A stretch of DNA of 64,000 nucleotides from VRUE01 sp963697695 (GTDB lineage: Bacteria; Actinomycetota; Thermoleophilia; Solirubrobacterales; 70-9). Within the stretch, counting starts at the first letter, position 1. Each line of letters begins with the position of its first letter. Of the stretch, positions 48,753 to 57,717 are shown piece by piece. The stretch lies in NCBI GenBank assembly GCA_963697695.1, contig OY969094.1, forward strand, positions 1,984,001 through 2,048,000, written 5' to 3'. The notes under the pieces were generated by a model. The model was not told where the DNA came from and made no database searches. It worked only from the letters and a program-made list of their open reading frames with translations. A program made the position numbers and the translations under genes.

Positions 48753-50117
48753 CTATGCGGGCTCCAGCGAGACCGCGTGGTTGGCGACGATCATGCCGTC
48801 GGGGTCGTAGCGACGCTTGATCTCGGCGAGACGGGCGCAGACCTCGGCGGGGAGGATCGCGTCGGCGTCGCAGGGGCGTTCGGCGAAGTTGAAGTAGCCG
48901 CCGTCGGCAGCCCACGGCGCCATCGCGTCGTGCAGGCGGTCGAGGTGGCCATGAATCGCCTCTCCCAGCTCCGGCGTCATCGGCATGCCGACTCCGAACA
49001 TGACGAACTCGGCGTCGAGGTGGGAGAGGGCGCCGCCGTTCGGGTCGGGGCGGCCCAGCGCGCCGCCGAGCTGGCGCAGCTCGGTGAGCAATAGCGGCGA
49101 TCCGGACTCCGGGCCGGCCAGACCCCCGAAGGCCTCGATCGCCTCGTCGGGCAGCTCGCGGATCGTCCGGTGATGCCCCACTCCCGGCACCGGCTGCTCT
49201 GGGTCCATGTGGATCCGGCAGAGCCCCTCGGACGGGATCTGCCCGAAGGTGTCCATGACCGGCTCGCCGATCTCGCGCAGGGGCGCGATCGTCGCTTCGC
49301 CCTCTGCCTGTCCGCCGATGCAGGCGGCACCGATCGTGAGCAGGGGGACGTCGCGAATCTGCTCGGGAACATCTGGCACCGGCGGTGGGCGCAGGAAGCG
49401 GACGACCGAGGTGACGTCGTCGGGGAGCTCTGCAGCCCAGTCGCGGTAGAGCCGCACCGCATCCGCTCCGACCTCGGCCGGCCAGAGCAGAGTGCCGGCA
49501 TAGATGTCGCCGATCGGCACCAGATCGAGATGCAGGGCGGTGACGATCGCGTAGCCGCCCCCGCCGCCACGCAGCGCCCAGAAGAGGTCGGGGTCGTTCT
49601 CGGCATCGACGGTCCTCGGCTCGCCGGCTGCCGTGACCAGCTCGATCGCCCTGACGCGGTTGCAGGCGAAGCCGTAGCGCCTGCCGAGCCAGCTCAGGCC
49701 GCCGCCGAGCGTGTAGCCGATCACGCCGACGTCAGGGGAAGAGCCCGGCATCGAGGAGAGGCCATGGGCCTGCGCCGCTTCGCTCAGCTCCAACACCAGC
49801 GCTCCGCCCTCGACTCGTGCGCTCTGCGCGTCGGGGTCGACCTCGACCCCGCGCATCCGCTCGGTCTTGATCAGGATCGTGTCGTCGAGCGGGTCCATTG
49901 CGGCGGCGCCGTGGCCGGTGCCCTGGCCGGCGACCTTCAGCCCCTTCGCAGCGGCGAAGCTGACCACCTTCGCCACGTCCGCGGCACTCTCGACGAAGGC
50001 GACCGCCTCGGGGTGCAGGTCGGCCGTCAGGTTCCAGGCCGCTCGCGCCTCGTCCCAGTCGGCGTCGCTGGGGGTGGCGATCCGGCCGTCGATCGACAGC
50101 TCGGCGAAGTCACTCAT
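48753..50117 (-). CDS. FAD-binding oxidase, berberine-bridge-enzyme-like
   Basis: 454 residues. PCMH-type FAD domain (about 30-210): VKVAGQGTGHGAAAMDPLDD holds the histidine that may bind FAD covalently, and GVIGYTLGGGLSWLGRRYGF is the family's second flavin contact. The C-terminal BBE segment is YFNFAERPCDADAILPAEVC to PDGMIVANHAV. Oxidises sugars, alcohols or alkaloid-like compounds with oxygen; substrate unknown. AAAGGAG precedes the ATG. rpiA lies 14 bp upstream on the same strand. Confidence 0.92.
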   Translation of the reverse strand: MSDFAELSIDGRIATPSDADWDEARAAWNLTADLHPEAVAFVESAADVAKVVSFAAAKGLKVAGQGTGHGAAAMDPLDDTILIKTERMRGVEVDPDAQSARVEGGALVLELSEAAQAHGLSSMPGSSPDVGVIGYTLGGGLSWLGRRYGFACNRVRAIELVTAAGEPRTVDAENDPDLFWALRGGGGGYAIVTALHLDLVPIGDIYAGTLLWPAEVGADAVRLYRDWAAELPDDVTSVVRFLRPPPVPDVPEQIRDVPLLTIGAACIGGQAEGEATIAPLREIGEPVMDTFGQIPSEGLCRIHMDPEQPVPGVGHHRTIRELPDEAIEAFGGLAGPESGSPLLLTELRQLGGALGRPDPNGGALSHLDAEFVMFGVGMPMTPELGEAIHGHLDRLHDAMAPWAADGGYFNFAERPCDADAILPAEVCARLAEIKRRYDPDGMIVANHAVSLEPA

Positions 50118-50131
50118 CTGGGTCTCCTTTG

Positions 50132-50782
50132 TCAGCTCGGCGTCGAACGCTCGACGGTGCCCGCGGCCCCCACCAGCACCTCGCTGACCATATCCGGAGG
50201 GAAGAGGCCGTGGGCGGCGACGCCCGGATCGGCCTCGAGGCGGGCCGCGAGCGCGGCCGGGTCGCCGACGGCGCCACGGTAGTCCGCGATCACGCCAGCG
50301 TCGGGACTGCGCGGAACGTCGCGCAGTTCGACCTCGCCGCCGAGCCGTGCCAGGGTCGAGCGCAGGCCGAAGGCGAACAGCTCCAGCGGCACCGGAGCGC
50401 TCAGCTCCTCGACCGGCTTGCTCGAGTCGGAAATGACGACGAAGCGCTCGGCCGCCGCAGCGACGATCTTCTCGCGCAGGTGCGCACCCCCGCCGCCCTT
50501 GATCAGCCAGCCGTCGGGGGTGACCTGATCGGTGCCGTCGATAGCGATGTCGAGCCGCTCCAGCTCGCTGAACTCCTCGACCGGGATGCCCAGGCCGCGT
50601 GCCTGTTCCTCGGTCGCCACCGAGGTCGCCACGCAGCGGATCCCACTCAGCCCGCGGGCGGCGAGTGCCGGCAGCAGATGGGCGACGGTGGAGCCGGTTC
50701 CGAGGCCGACGGTCATCCCGTTCTCGACCAGCTCCGCCGCGGCCTCGGCCGCGATTCGCTTCTCTGCGTCGGCGTCGGTCAC
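50132..50782 (-). CDS. rpiA: ribose-5-phosphate isomerase A
   Basis: 216 residues. GLGTGSTVAHLLPALA (phosphate loop), AIDGTDQVTPDGWLIKGGGG (catalytic Asp) and GGAHLREKIVAAAAE (Lys) are all conserved. It interconverts ribose-5-P and ribulose-5-P, joining oxidative and non-oxidative branches. GTG at 50782 (VTDADAEKR) is chosen because it gives the normal length; a longer frame would overlap the divergent FHA gene. Only 27 bp separate the two divergent start codons, so both promoters overlap the genes. Confidence 0.95.
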   Translation of the reverse strand: MTDADAEKRIAAEAAAELVENGMTVGLGTGSTVAHLLPALAARGLSGIRCVATSVATEEQARGLGIPVEEFSELERLDIAIDGTDQVTPDGWLIKGGGGAHLREKIVAAAAERFVVISDSSKPVEELSAPVPLELFAFGLRSTLARLGGEVELRDVPRSPDAGVIADYRGAVGDPAALAARLEADPGVAAHGLFPPDMVSEVLVGAAGTVERSTPS

Positions 50783-50809
50783 CGGGCAGGACTTTATGCT
50801 CGCGATGAG

Positions 50810-51397
50810 ATGGACGCGCGGATCTGGCTGAGCGGAGAAGGCGGTGAGCCGCGGTCGGTCGCCCTTCCCGCTGGGCGTACCGTGGTCGGCCGCGACCCCC
50901 AAGCCGAGATCCACATCGACGACGACGCGGTCTCCTGGAATCACCTCGAGATCGAGAACCGCGGCGGGGTATTGATGGCCACCGATCTCGACAGCAGCAA
51001 CGGCACCGCGCTCAACGGCGAGCCACTCGACCGCCCCCGCCGCCTGCGCGACGGCGACACGCTGCTGGTCGGCACCCACCGGCTCGAAGTCTCCGATCCG
51101 ATTCCGGGCAGGGCCGGTGGAACTGTGCCTGCCGCCCAGCCCTCCGTCGCCCTCAGCGAGGAGGAGCGGGCGACGGCGGCCGCCCTCGTCGCTCCCTACC
51201 GCAGTGAGGGCGCCTTCGCCGGACGTCCCGCCACCCGGGCTGAGCTCGCCGAGGCGTTGCACGTCAGCGAGCGCACCGCGCAGCGCCGTCTCGACGCCCT
51301 CGCCGCGAAGCTCGACGTCTCCGGCGACAGCGGTCGCGACCGCCCCCGCCTGATCGCCGCCCGTGTGATCGAGCTGGGCCTCGACCGCTCCCGCTAG
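50810..51397 (+). CDS. FHA domain-HTH fusion regulator
   Basis: 195 residues. FHA domain at about 20-95: TVVGRDPQAEIHIDDDAVSW (GR), SWNHLEIE (conserved S and H) and DSSNGTALNGEPL (NG) form the phosphothreonine pocket. Residues about 115-190 hold a helix-turn-helix (TRAELAEALHVSERTAQRRL, DALAAKLDVSG). It would read a Thr-phosphorylated partner and bind DNA. TATGCT (50795-50800) is 9 nt before the ATG. The Ser/Thr kinase 1.3 kb downstream is the obvious candidate partner. Confidence 0.87.
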   Translation: MDARIWLSGEGGEPRSVALPAGRTVVGRDPQAEIHIDDDAVSWNHLEIENRGGVLMATDLDSSNGTALNGEPLDRPRRLRDGDTLLVGTHRLEVSDPIPGRAGGTVPAAQPSVALSEEERATAAALVAPYRSEGAFAGRPATRAELAEALHVSERTAQRRLDALAAKLDVSGDSGRDRPRLIAARVIELGLDRSR

Positions 51398-51517
51398 CGC
51401 CTGGCCCGGAGCGGGCCAAACGTGTCCCGGAAGGGGGCGCGGCTGTCGTTGGCGCGCTCGCCCCGGCACTCGACCATCGGTTGAACACATCACCAACCCA
51501 CAAAGGGGAGTCACAAA

Positions 51518-52618
51518 ATGTTCTACCGATCGATTCTCACCGCACTGTTCGCCTTTCTCGTCCTCGCGCTTCCAGCCGGCAGCGCGGTGGCAGCGGCAGG
51601 TTCCTCGGGATCCGTCGTCTTCTCCCGGGTCGTCGCCAAAACCGTCAAAGACGCGGAGGGCAAAGAGACGACGACGACCGAAGGCGGCCTCTACGCGGTC
51701 CGCGACGGCCGTCTCAACCAGCTGACCGAAGACCCGACCGACACCGAACCGGCCTTCTCGCCGGACGGGCGGGCGATCGCCTTCGTCCACAGCGGCGACA
51801 TCTTCTCGGTGCGCGCCGACGGCTCGGGCCAGCGCCGTCTCACCAGCGGGGCCGGGCTCGACACGGCTCCGAAGGTCTCGCCCAACGGCAGGATCGTCGT
51901 CTTCGAGCGGCGCTCCGTTGCCGGTGCGCCGGCCGATCTCTACTCGGTGAGCACGCTGGGCGGGGGAGCGAGAGCGCTGACCACCACCCCCGAAGACGAC
52001 CACGAAGCGTCCTTTTCGCCGGACGGCCGTTTGATCGTCTTCGTCCGCAGCATCGCCGAGACCGGCGGCGGCACGGCCGATGACCTCTACTCGGTGCGGC
52101 CCTCCGGCGCCGGCGCCGCGCGCCTGACCAGGACGGCGCGGGTCGACGAGTTCACCCCGCGCTACTTCGCCGGCGGCATCGTCTACAGCCGCGGCGAGAG
52201 CGGCGAAGGCCCGAGCGCCTACGCCGACGTCTACACGATGAAGCGCAACGGGGACAGGGCCCGCCCGCAGGTCGCCGGAGTCGGCTCGGCCTACGTCGAA
52301 GACGTCTCGCCCAGCGGACACACGCTGCTCTTCCGCCGCGACCGCGGTCTCTGGGTGAAGCGGATCGGCCCCGACCGCGCCCGCAAGCTCAGCGAGCTGC
52401 CCGACGGGTCGGAGACGAACTCGGTCTTCTCCTCGGACGGCAAGAAGGTGGCCGCGTTCATCGAGGCGGAGGGGCGGGAGCAGCTCGCCTCGATCGACGT
52501 CGCAAACGGCTCCACCACCGAGCTGGCCGAAGGTTTCGAACCGCTCGAACCTTCGACCGCGCCGGGCACCGTCACCACTCTCGGCCCGACGATCACCTGG
52601 CAGCCGGTGCGCCGCTAG
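51518..52618 (+). CDS. TolB-like secreted beta-propeller protein
   Basis: 366 residues. Signal peptide MFYRSILTALFAFLVLALPA ending near AVAAA. The mature protein is a PD40/WD40-like propeller: FSPDGRAIAFVHSGDIFSVR, VSPNGRIVVFERRS, FSPDGRLIVFVRSI, SPSGHTLLFRRDRG and FSSDGKKVAAFIEA mark five or six blades. No enzyme residues are recognised; TolB-like propellers usually mediate protein contacts outside the cytoplasm. AAAGGGGAG precedes the ATG, so this gene has a normal ribosome site. Confidence 0.87.
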   Translation: MFYRSILTALFAFLVLALPAGSAVAAAGSSGSVVFSRVVAKTVKDAEGKETTTTEGGLYAVRDGRLNQLTEDPTDTEPAFSPDGRAIAFVHSGDIFSVRADGSGQRRLTSGAGLDTAPKVSPNGRIVVFERRSVAGAPADLYSVSTLGGGARALTTTPEDDHEASFSPDGRLIVFVRSIAETGGGTADDLYSVRPSGAGAARLTRTARVDEFTPRYFAGGIVYSRGESGEGPSAYADVYTMKRNGDRARPQVAGVGSAYVEDVSPSGHTLLFRRDRGLWVKRIGPDRARKLSELPDGSETNSVFSSDGKKVAAFIEAEGREQLASIDVANGSTTELAEGFEPLEPSTAPGTVTTLGPTITWQPVRR

Positions 52619-52635
52619 CTCTCCCTGGCTCCCCT

Positions 52636-52670
52636 GAAGAGGTCCCTTCGCCTGGCGAGGGGACCTCTTC
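52636..52670 (+). terminator. hairpin terminator after the TolB-like gene
   Basis: 11-bp perfect stem GAAGAGGTCCC/GGGACCTCTTC (52636-52646, 52660-52670), whose 13-nt loop holds a further TCGC/GCGA stem. It lies 18 bp after the stop codon and 16 bp before the next -10 box. No long T run follows, as is common in GC-rich actinobacteria. Confidence 0.7.
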
Positions 52671-52698
52671 GTCGTTCCGCGCCGGTATAACCGCCCGC

Positions 52699-54498
52699 AT
52701 GGGGGAACCGGCAATCGGCTCCACGCTCGGCGGCTACCGGATCGAAGCGCTGATCGCGCGCGGCGGGATGGGGGTCGTCTACGAGGCGACGCATCTGGCG
52801 CTGGAACGGCCGGTTGCGCTCAAGGTGATCGCTCGCGAGCTCGCCGAGAAGGAGGGTTTTCGCGACCGTTTCCTGCGCGAGTCCCGCCTCGCCGCCAGCC
52901 TCGACCACCCCGGCGTCGTGCCGATCCTCGACGCCCGCGAGGAGGAGGGCGAGCTGATCGTCGCGATGCGGCTGGTCAAGGGCGGCGACCTGAAGAAGCT
53001 GATCGACCGCGAGGGGCCGCTGCCGCCGGCGAGAGCGATCGCCCTGCTGGGCCAGGTCGCCGAAGCGCTCGATGCAGCCCATGCCGCCGGCATCGTCCAC
53101 CGCGACGTCAAGCCGCACAACATCCTCGTCGAAGGGGACCGGGCCTACCTCAGCGACTTCGGCCTCGCTAAGGCCTACGAAGACACCGGCGCCTGCAGCG
53201 GCACCTCGATCGTCGGCACCGCCGAGTACATGGCACCGGAGCAGTGGCGGGGGCAGGGGGTGGGACCGGCCGCGGACATCTACTCGCTGGGCTGCGTCCT
53301 CTACGAGGCGCTGACCGGCGTCGTTCCTTACGCCCGCAAGGAATCCGACACCGAGCCGGAGATGCCGAAGGGAATCGACGCGGTGATCGAGCGCGCGGTC
53401 TCCAAAGACCCGGCCGATCGCTACCCCACGGCAGGCGGGCTGATCGCAGCTGCGGAGGCGAAGGAGGGTGCCACCCCGACGGCGACGCGAGTCCTCTCCG
53501 CGAGTGCGGAGAGTCCCACGGTTCGAATCGGGGGTCCGGCCTCCGGGGGCCGGCGCATCGGTCCAAGGGCGAAGCAGTGGCTGGGTGCCTCGGTCGCCGT
53601 GGTCGCCGGCGCGATCGGGCTGGCGTTCCTGCTGCTCGGCGGCGAAGACGTCTCCGTCTCCTCGCCGATCGCGGTCGGCAACGGCCCGCTCCGCCTCGCC
53701 GTCGGTGACGACGAGGTCTGGGCGACGAGCGCCGCCGATGGCACCCTCTCGCGAATCGATCCGGAAGCGATGGCGGTGATCGATCCTCCGCTGCGGCTCG
53801 GCAGAGGGGTCTCTGGGGTGGCCATCGGAGAGGGCGCCGTCTGGGTCTCGCGCCCCTCGACCGGCGAGGTGATGCGGGTCGATCCCGTGGCGAACCGGGT
53901 CCGCGACAGGATCCGCGTCGGCGGCCGGCCCGGTGCGATCGTCGTCGCCGGCGGCCGCGTCTGGGTCGCCGACGAGGCCGGGGGCGGGCTGACGGCGATC
54001 AACGCAGAGGGCTCCCATGTCTTCAAGCGCGGCATCGCTCCCCACGCCTCGCCACTACGTCTTGCCGCCGGCGCCGGCGGCATCTGGGTCAGCAGCGCCT
54101 CCACCGGCACGATTCGCCGTATCGATCCCAGCGACGCAATCGCCGGTGCCCCTGTCACGGTTGGGCGGGGTCCCTCCGGCATCACCGTCGGCGGCGGGAT
54201 CGTCTGGGTCGCCAACAGCCGAGGCGACACCGTGACCAGGGTCGACCCGGCGATCCGGACCCTGCTCGGCGAGCCGATCGCGGTCGGCAGCCGCCCCGGC
54301 GGGATCGACGCCGGCACCGACACCGTCTGGGTCGCCAACAACGGCGACGACAGCGTCAGCCGGATCTCGATCGCCGATGGCGACACCGTCGGCGACTCGA
54401 TCGGCGTCGGTCCGGCGCCCGGTGCCGTCGTGGTCGGCGAGGAAGCCGTCTGGGTCGCCAACAACGGCGACGGCACGGTCACCCGCATCGAGCCTTGA
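52699..54498 (+). CDS. Ser/Thr protein kinase with extracellular beta-propeller
   Basis: 599 residues. Kinase domain 10-260: glycine loop IARGGMGVVYEA, K42 in ALKVIA, catalytic HRDVKPHN (D136), DFG (D153), EYMAPEQW. A membrane helix follows at about 293-315 (WLGASVAVVAGAIGLAFLLL). Residues 320-599 are a propeller of six or seven roughly 40-residue blades ending in VWVANNGDGTVTRIEP-type repeats, related to YVTN/Vgb propellers. It is thus a transmembrane sensor kinase. TATAAC is 7 nt before the ATG. The partner FHA-HTH protein is 1.3 kb upstream. Confidence 0.94.
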   Translation: MGEPAIGSTLGGYRIEALIARGGMGVVYEATHLALERPVALKVIARELAEKEGFRDRFLRESRLAASLDHPGVVPILDAREEEGELIVAMRLVKGGDLKKLIDREGPLPPARAIALLGQVAEALDAAHAAGIVHRDVKPHNILVEGDRAYLSDFGLAKAYEDTGACSGTSIVGTAEYMAPEQWRGQGVGPAADIYSLGCVLYEALTGVVPYARKESDTEPEMPKGIDAVIERAVSKDPADRYPTAGGLIAAAEAKEGATPTATRVLSASAESPTVRIGGPASGGRRIGPRAKQWLGASVAVVAGAIGLAFLLLGGEDVSVSSPIAVGNGPLRLAVGDDEVWATSAADGTLSRIDPEAMAVIDPPLRLGRGVSGVAIGEGAVWVSRPSTGEVMRVDPVANRVRDRIRVGGRPGAIVVAGGRVWVADEAGGGLTAINAEGSHVFKRGIAPHASPLRLAAGAGGIWVSSASTGTIRRIDPSDAIAGAPVTVGRGPSGITVGGGIVWVANSRGDTVTRVDPAIRTLLGEPIAVGSRPGGIDAGTDTVWVANNGDDSVSRISIADGDTVGDSIGVGPAPGAVVVGEEAVWVANNGDGTVTRIEP

Positions 54499-54515
54499 GA
54501 GCCGCGAACCACCCG

Positions 54516-54564
54516 CCGACGGGCCGAAAAAGAGCCCCTATAGGCGTATCTCCGGCCCATCGGC
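54516..54564 (+). repeat. 49-bp nested palindrome, copy C
   Basis: Outer arms CCGACGGGCCG (54516-54526) and CGGCCCATCGGC (54553-54564); here pairing extends outward as CCCG/CGGG-like flanks. The centre has GCCCCTATAGGC. It lies 22 nt before the transketolase ATG and 17 bp after the kinase stop. The TAGGAT -10 box follows the element directly. Confidence 0.7.
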
Positions 54565-54586
54565 GGCGGGGAATAGGATCGAGAGC

Positions 54587-56641
54587 ATGTCGAGCGATCG
54601 CGACATCGACCAGCTCTGCATCGACACGATCCGCACGCTTTCGATCGACGCGATCCAGAAGGCCGACTCCGGCCACCCTGGGACGCCGATGGCGCTCGCC
54701 CCGGTTGCCTACACCCTCTGGCAGCGCTTCCTCCGTTTCGATCCGACCGACCCGATCTGGCCCGGCCGCGACCGCTTCGTCCTCTCCGCCGGCCACGCCT
54801 CGATGCTGCTCTACTCGCTGCTCCATCTGGCCGGCGTGCGCGCGGTCGACCCCGACTACGAGATCGTCGGCGACCCAGCCGTCAGCCTCGGTGACATAAA
54901 GCACTTCCGCCAGCTCGACTCGCGCGCTCCCGGCCACCCCGAGTACCGCTGGACCTCGGGGGTCGAGACGACGACAGGGCCGCTCGGTCAGGGGATCGCG
55001 ACATCGATCGGAATGGCGATCGCCTCCAAGTGGCAGGGGGCCCGCTACAACCGGCCCGGCTTCGAGCTCTTCGACTTCGACGTCTATGCGATCGCCGGCG
55101 ACGGCTGCTTCATGGAGGGCGTCTCGAGCGAAGCCGCCTCGATCGCCGGCCACCTGAAGCTCGACAACCTCTGCTGGATCTACGACAACAACCACATCAC
55201 GATCGACGGCAAGACCGAGATCGCCTACGACGACGACGTCGCCGCTCGCTTCATGGGCTACGGCTGGAACGTGACCAGGGTCGGCGACGCCAACGACACC
55301 GAGCTGATCGCCACCGCGCTCGAGGAGTTCAGGGGCGAGGAGACCCGTCCGACCCTGCTCATCGTCGACAGCCACATCGGCTGGGGGTCGCCGCACAAGG
55401 TCGACACCCCCGCCGCCCACGGCGAGCCGCTCGGCGAGGAGGAGGTGCGCGAGACCAAGCGCGCCTACGGCTGGCCCGAGGACGCCCAGTTCCTCGTCCC
55501 CGACGGGGTCAGGGAGCATTTCGCGGCCGGGATCGGCAAGCGCGGGGCCGAGCTGCGTGGCGCGTGGGAGCAATTGCTCGCCGAGTACGCGAGCGAGAAC
55601 GGCGATCTCGCCGCCGAGATCGAGGCGATGCAGCGTCGCGAGCTGCTCGACGGCTGGGACGCCGGCATCCCCAGCTTCGATCCCGACGAGAAGGGGATCG
55701 CCACCCGCAAGGCCTCGCAGAAGGTCGAGAACGCAATCGGGGAGCGCCTGCCTTGGTTGCTCGCCGGCTCGGCCGATCTCACCGACTCGACCTCGGTCCG
55801 GCTCACTTTCGACGGCGCCGCCGACTTCGAGCCCGGCTCCTACGACGGCCGCCAGCTCCACTTCGGCATCCGCGAGCACGAGTCGGCGGCGATCTCCAAC
55901 GGCCTCTCGCTGTCCAAGCTGCGCTCCCTCTGGTCCACCTACCTCACCTTCTCCGACTACGCCCGCCCGGCGATCCGGCTCTCTGCCCTGATGGAGTTGC
56001 CGGTGATCCACCTCTTCACCCACGACTCGATCGGCCTCGGCGAGGACGGCCCCACCCACCAGCCGGTCGAGCAGCTCGCCTCGCTGCGCGCGATCCCCGG
56101 CCTCGACGTGATCCGCCCCGCCGACGCCAACGAGGTCGCCGAGGCCTGGCGGGTCGCGCTCGACCGCACCCATCAGCCGGTCGCCCTCGTCCTCACCCGT
56201 CAGAACGTGCCTGTGCTCGACCGCTCCCGCTACGGCTCGGCCGAGGGCCTGCACCGGGGCGGTTACGTGCTCGCCGACGCCGAGGGCGGCGATCCGGAGG
56301 TGATCCTGATCGCCACCGGCAGCGAGATCGCGCTGGCGCTCGGTGCCCACGAGGAGCTGAGCGCCGGTGGGATCCGCTCCCGCGTCGTCAGCCTTCCCTG
56401 CTGGGAGCTCTTCGACCGCCAGGACCAGTCCTACCGCGACGAGGTGCTGCCGCCGGGCGTCACCGCTCGCGTCTCGGTCGAGGAGGCCTCGACGCTCGGT
56501 TGGGACCGTTACGTAGGGTCCGGCGGTGTCAAGATCGGGATGCACACCTTCGGCACCTCGGCGCCGCTGAAGGACGTACAAACCAAGTTCGGCTTCACCC
56601 CCGACCGGGTGGCCGAAGCCGCAAAGGAGCTGCTCTCATGA
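54587..56641 (+). CDS. tkt: transketolase
   Basis: 684 residues. ThDP-site motif GDGCFMEGVSSEAASIAGHL...NNHITIDG, substrate loop GHPGTPMALAP, and the C-terminal half with THDSIGLGEDGPTHQPVEQL and the catalytic Glu region. It transfers two-carbon units among sugar phosphates. TAGGAT (54574-54579) is 7 nt before the ATG. The stop overlaps the transaldolase start (ATGA, 56638-56641). tkt-tal-pgi form one tightly coupled operon behind nested palindrome C. Confidence 0.97.
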   Translation: MSSDRDIDQLCIDTIRTLSIDAIQKADSGHPGTPMALAPVAYTLWQRFLRFDPTDPIWPGRDRFVLSAGHASMLLYSLLHLAGVRAVDPDYEIVGDPAVSLGDIKHFRQLDSRAPGHPEYRWTSGVETTTGPLGQGIATSIGMAIASKWQGARYNRPGFELFDFDVYAIAGDGCFMEGVSSEAASIAGHLKLDNLCWIYDNNHITIDGKTEIAYDDDVAARFMGYGWNVTRVGDANDTELIATALEEFRGEETRPTLLIVDSHIGWGSPHKVDTPAAHGEPLGEEEVRETKRAYGWPEDAQFLVPDGVREHFAAGIGKRGAELRGAWEQLLAEYASENGDLAAEIEAMQRRELLDGWDAGIPSFDPDEKGIATRKASQKVENAIGERLPWLLAGSADLTDSTSVRLTFDGAADFEPGSYDGRQLHFGIREHESAAISNGLSLSKLRSLWSTYLTFSDYARPAIRLSALMELPVIHLFTHDSIGLGEDGPTHQPVEQLASLRAIPGLDVIRPADANEVAEAWRVALDRTHQPVALVLTRQNVPVLDRSRYGSAEGLHRGGYVLADAEGGDPEVILIATGSEIALALGAHEELSAGGIRSRVVSLPCWELFDRQDQSYRDEVLPPGVTARVSVEEASTLGWDRYVGSGGVKIGMHTFGTSAPLKDVQTKFGFTPDRVAEAAKELLS

Positions 56642-57717
56642 AGCCGACCGCGAAACTGCACGATGTGGGTCAGAGCCTCTGGCTCGACAACATCACCCGC
56701 ACGATGCTGGAGGACGGCACGCTTGCCGGCTACATCGAGGACCTCTCGGTCACCGGCCTCACCTCCAACCCGACGATCTTCGACAAGGCGATCTCCGGCG
56801 GCGAGGTCTATGACCAGCACATCGTCGAGCTGAGCCAGAACGGCGATTCGGCCGAGGAGGTCTTCTTCGAGCTCGCGCTCGCCGACCTGCGCGACGCCAC
56901 CGAGCTCTTCAGGCCCGTCCACGAGCGCACCGCCGGGGTAGACGGCTACTGCTCGCTCGAGGTCTCGCCCCTGCTCGCCGACGACACGGCGGCGACGATC
57001 GCCCAGGCGGCACAGCTGCACGGCCGCGCCGGGCGCGACAACCTCTTCATCAAGATCCCGGGGACGAAGGCGGGCCTGCCGGCGATCGAGGAGTCGATCT
57101 TCGCCGGGATCCCGATCAACGTCACCCTGCTCTTCTCCCGCGAGCAATACCTGGCCGCCGCCGACGCCTACCTGCGTGGCATCGAACGGCGGATCGAGGC
57201 CGGCCTCGATCCCGACGTCGCCTCGGTCGCCTCGCTCTTCATCAGCCGCTGGGACGTCGCCGTCTCCGACGAAGTACCGGACGACCTGCGCAACCGTCTC
57301 GGCCTGGCGGTCGGCTTCCGCGCCTACCGCGCCTATCGCGAGCTGCTCGACTCGCAGCGAATGCAGCGCCTGATGAACGAAGGCGCCCGGCCGCAGCGCC
57401 TGCTCTGGGCCAGCACCGGCACCAAGGACCCCGACGCCTCCGACGTCCTCTACATCAAGGGCTTCGCCTCCCCCTTCACGGTCAACACGATGCCCGAGCA
57501 GACCCTGCACGCCTTCGCCGACCATGGCGAGGTCGGCGAGCTCGTTCCCCCTGACGGCGGCGACGCCGAGCAACTGCTGGCGCAGTTCGGCGAGGCCGGG
57601 ATCGACGTCGATGCCCTGGCCGAGCGGCTGCAGGAGGAGGGCAAGGTGGCCTTCGTCAAGTCCTGGGAAGACTTGATGGGATCGATCGAGTCCAAGCGCG
57701 GGGCGCTCACCGGGTGA
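56638..57717 (+). CDS. tal: transaldolase
   Basis: 359 residues, the long actinobacterial type. SVTGLTSNPTIFDKAI near the N terminus, Schiff-base lysine in NLFIKIPGTKAGLPAIEE, then PINVTLLFSREQYLAAADAY and WASTGTKDPDASDVLYIKGF. It moves the dihydroxyacetone unit between sedoheptulose-7-P and glyceraldehyde-3-P. Coupled by ATGA to tkt and by GTGA (57714-57717) to pgi. Confidence 0.97.
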   Translation: MKPTAKLHDVGQSLWLDNITRTMLEDGTLAGYIEDLSVTGLTSNPTIFDKAISGGEVYDQHIVELSQNGDSAEEVFFELALADLRDATELFRPVHERTAGVDGYCSLEVSPLLADDTAATIAQAAQLHGRAGRDNLFIKIPGTKAGLPAIEESIFAGIPINVTLLFSREQYLAAADAYLRGIERRIEAGLDPDVASVASLFISRWDVAVSDEVPDDLRNRLGLAVGFRAYRAYRELLDSQRMQRLMNEGARPQRLLWASTGTKDPDASDVLYIKGFASPFTVNTMPEQTLHAFADHGEVGELVPPDGGDAEQLLAQFGEAGIDVDALAERLQEEGKVAFVKSWEDLMGSIESKRGALTG

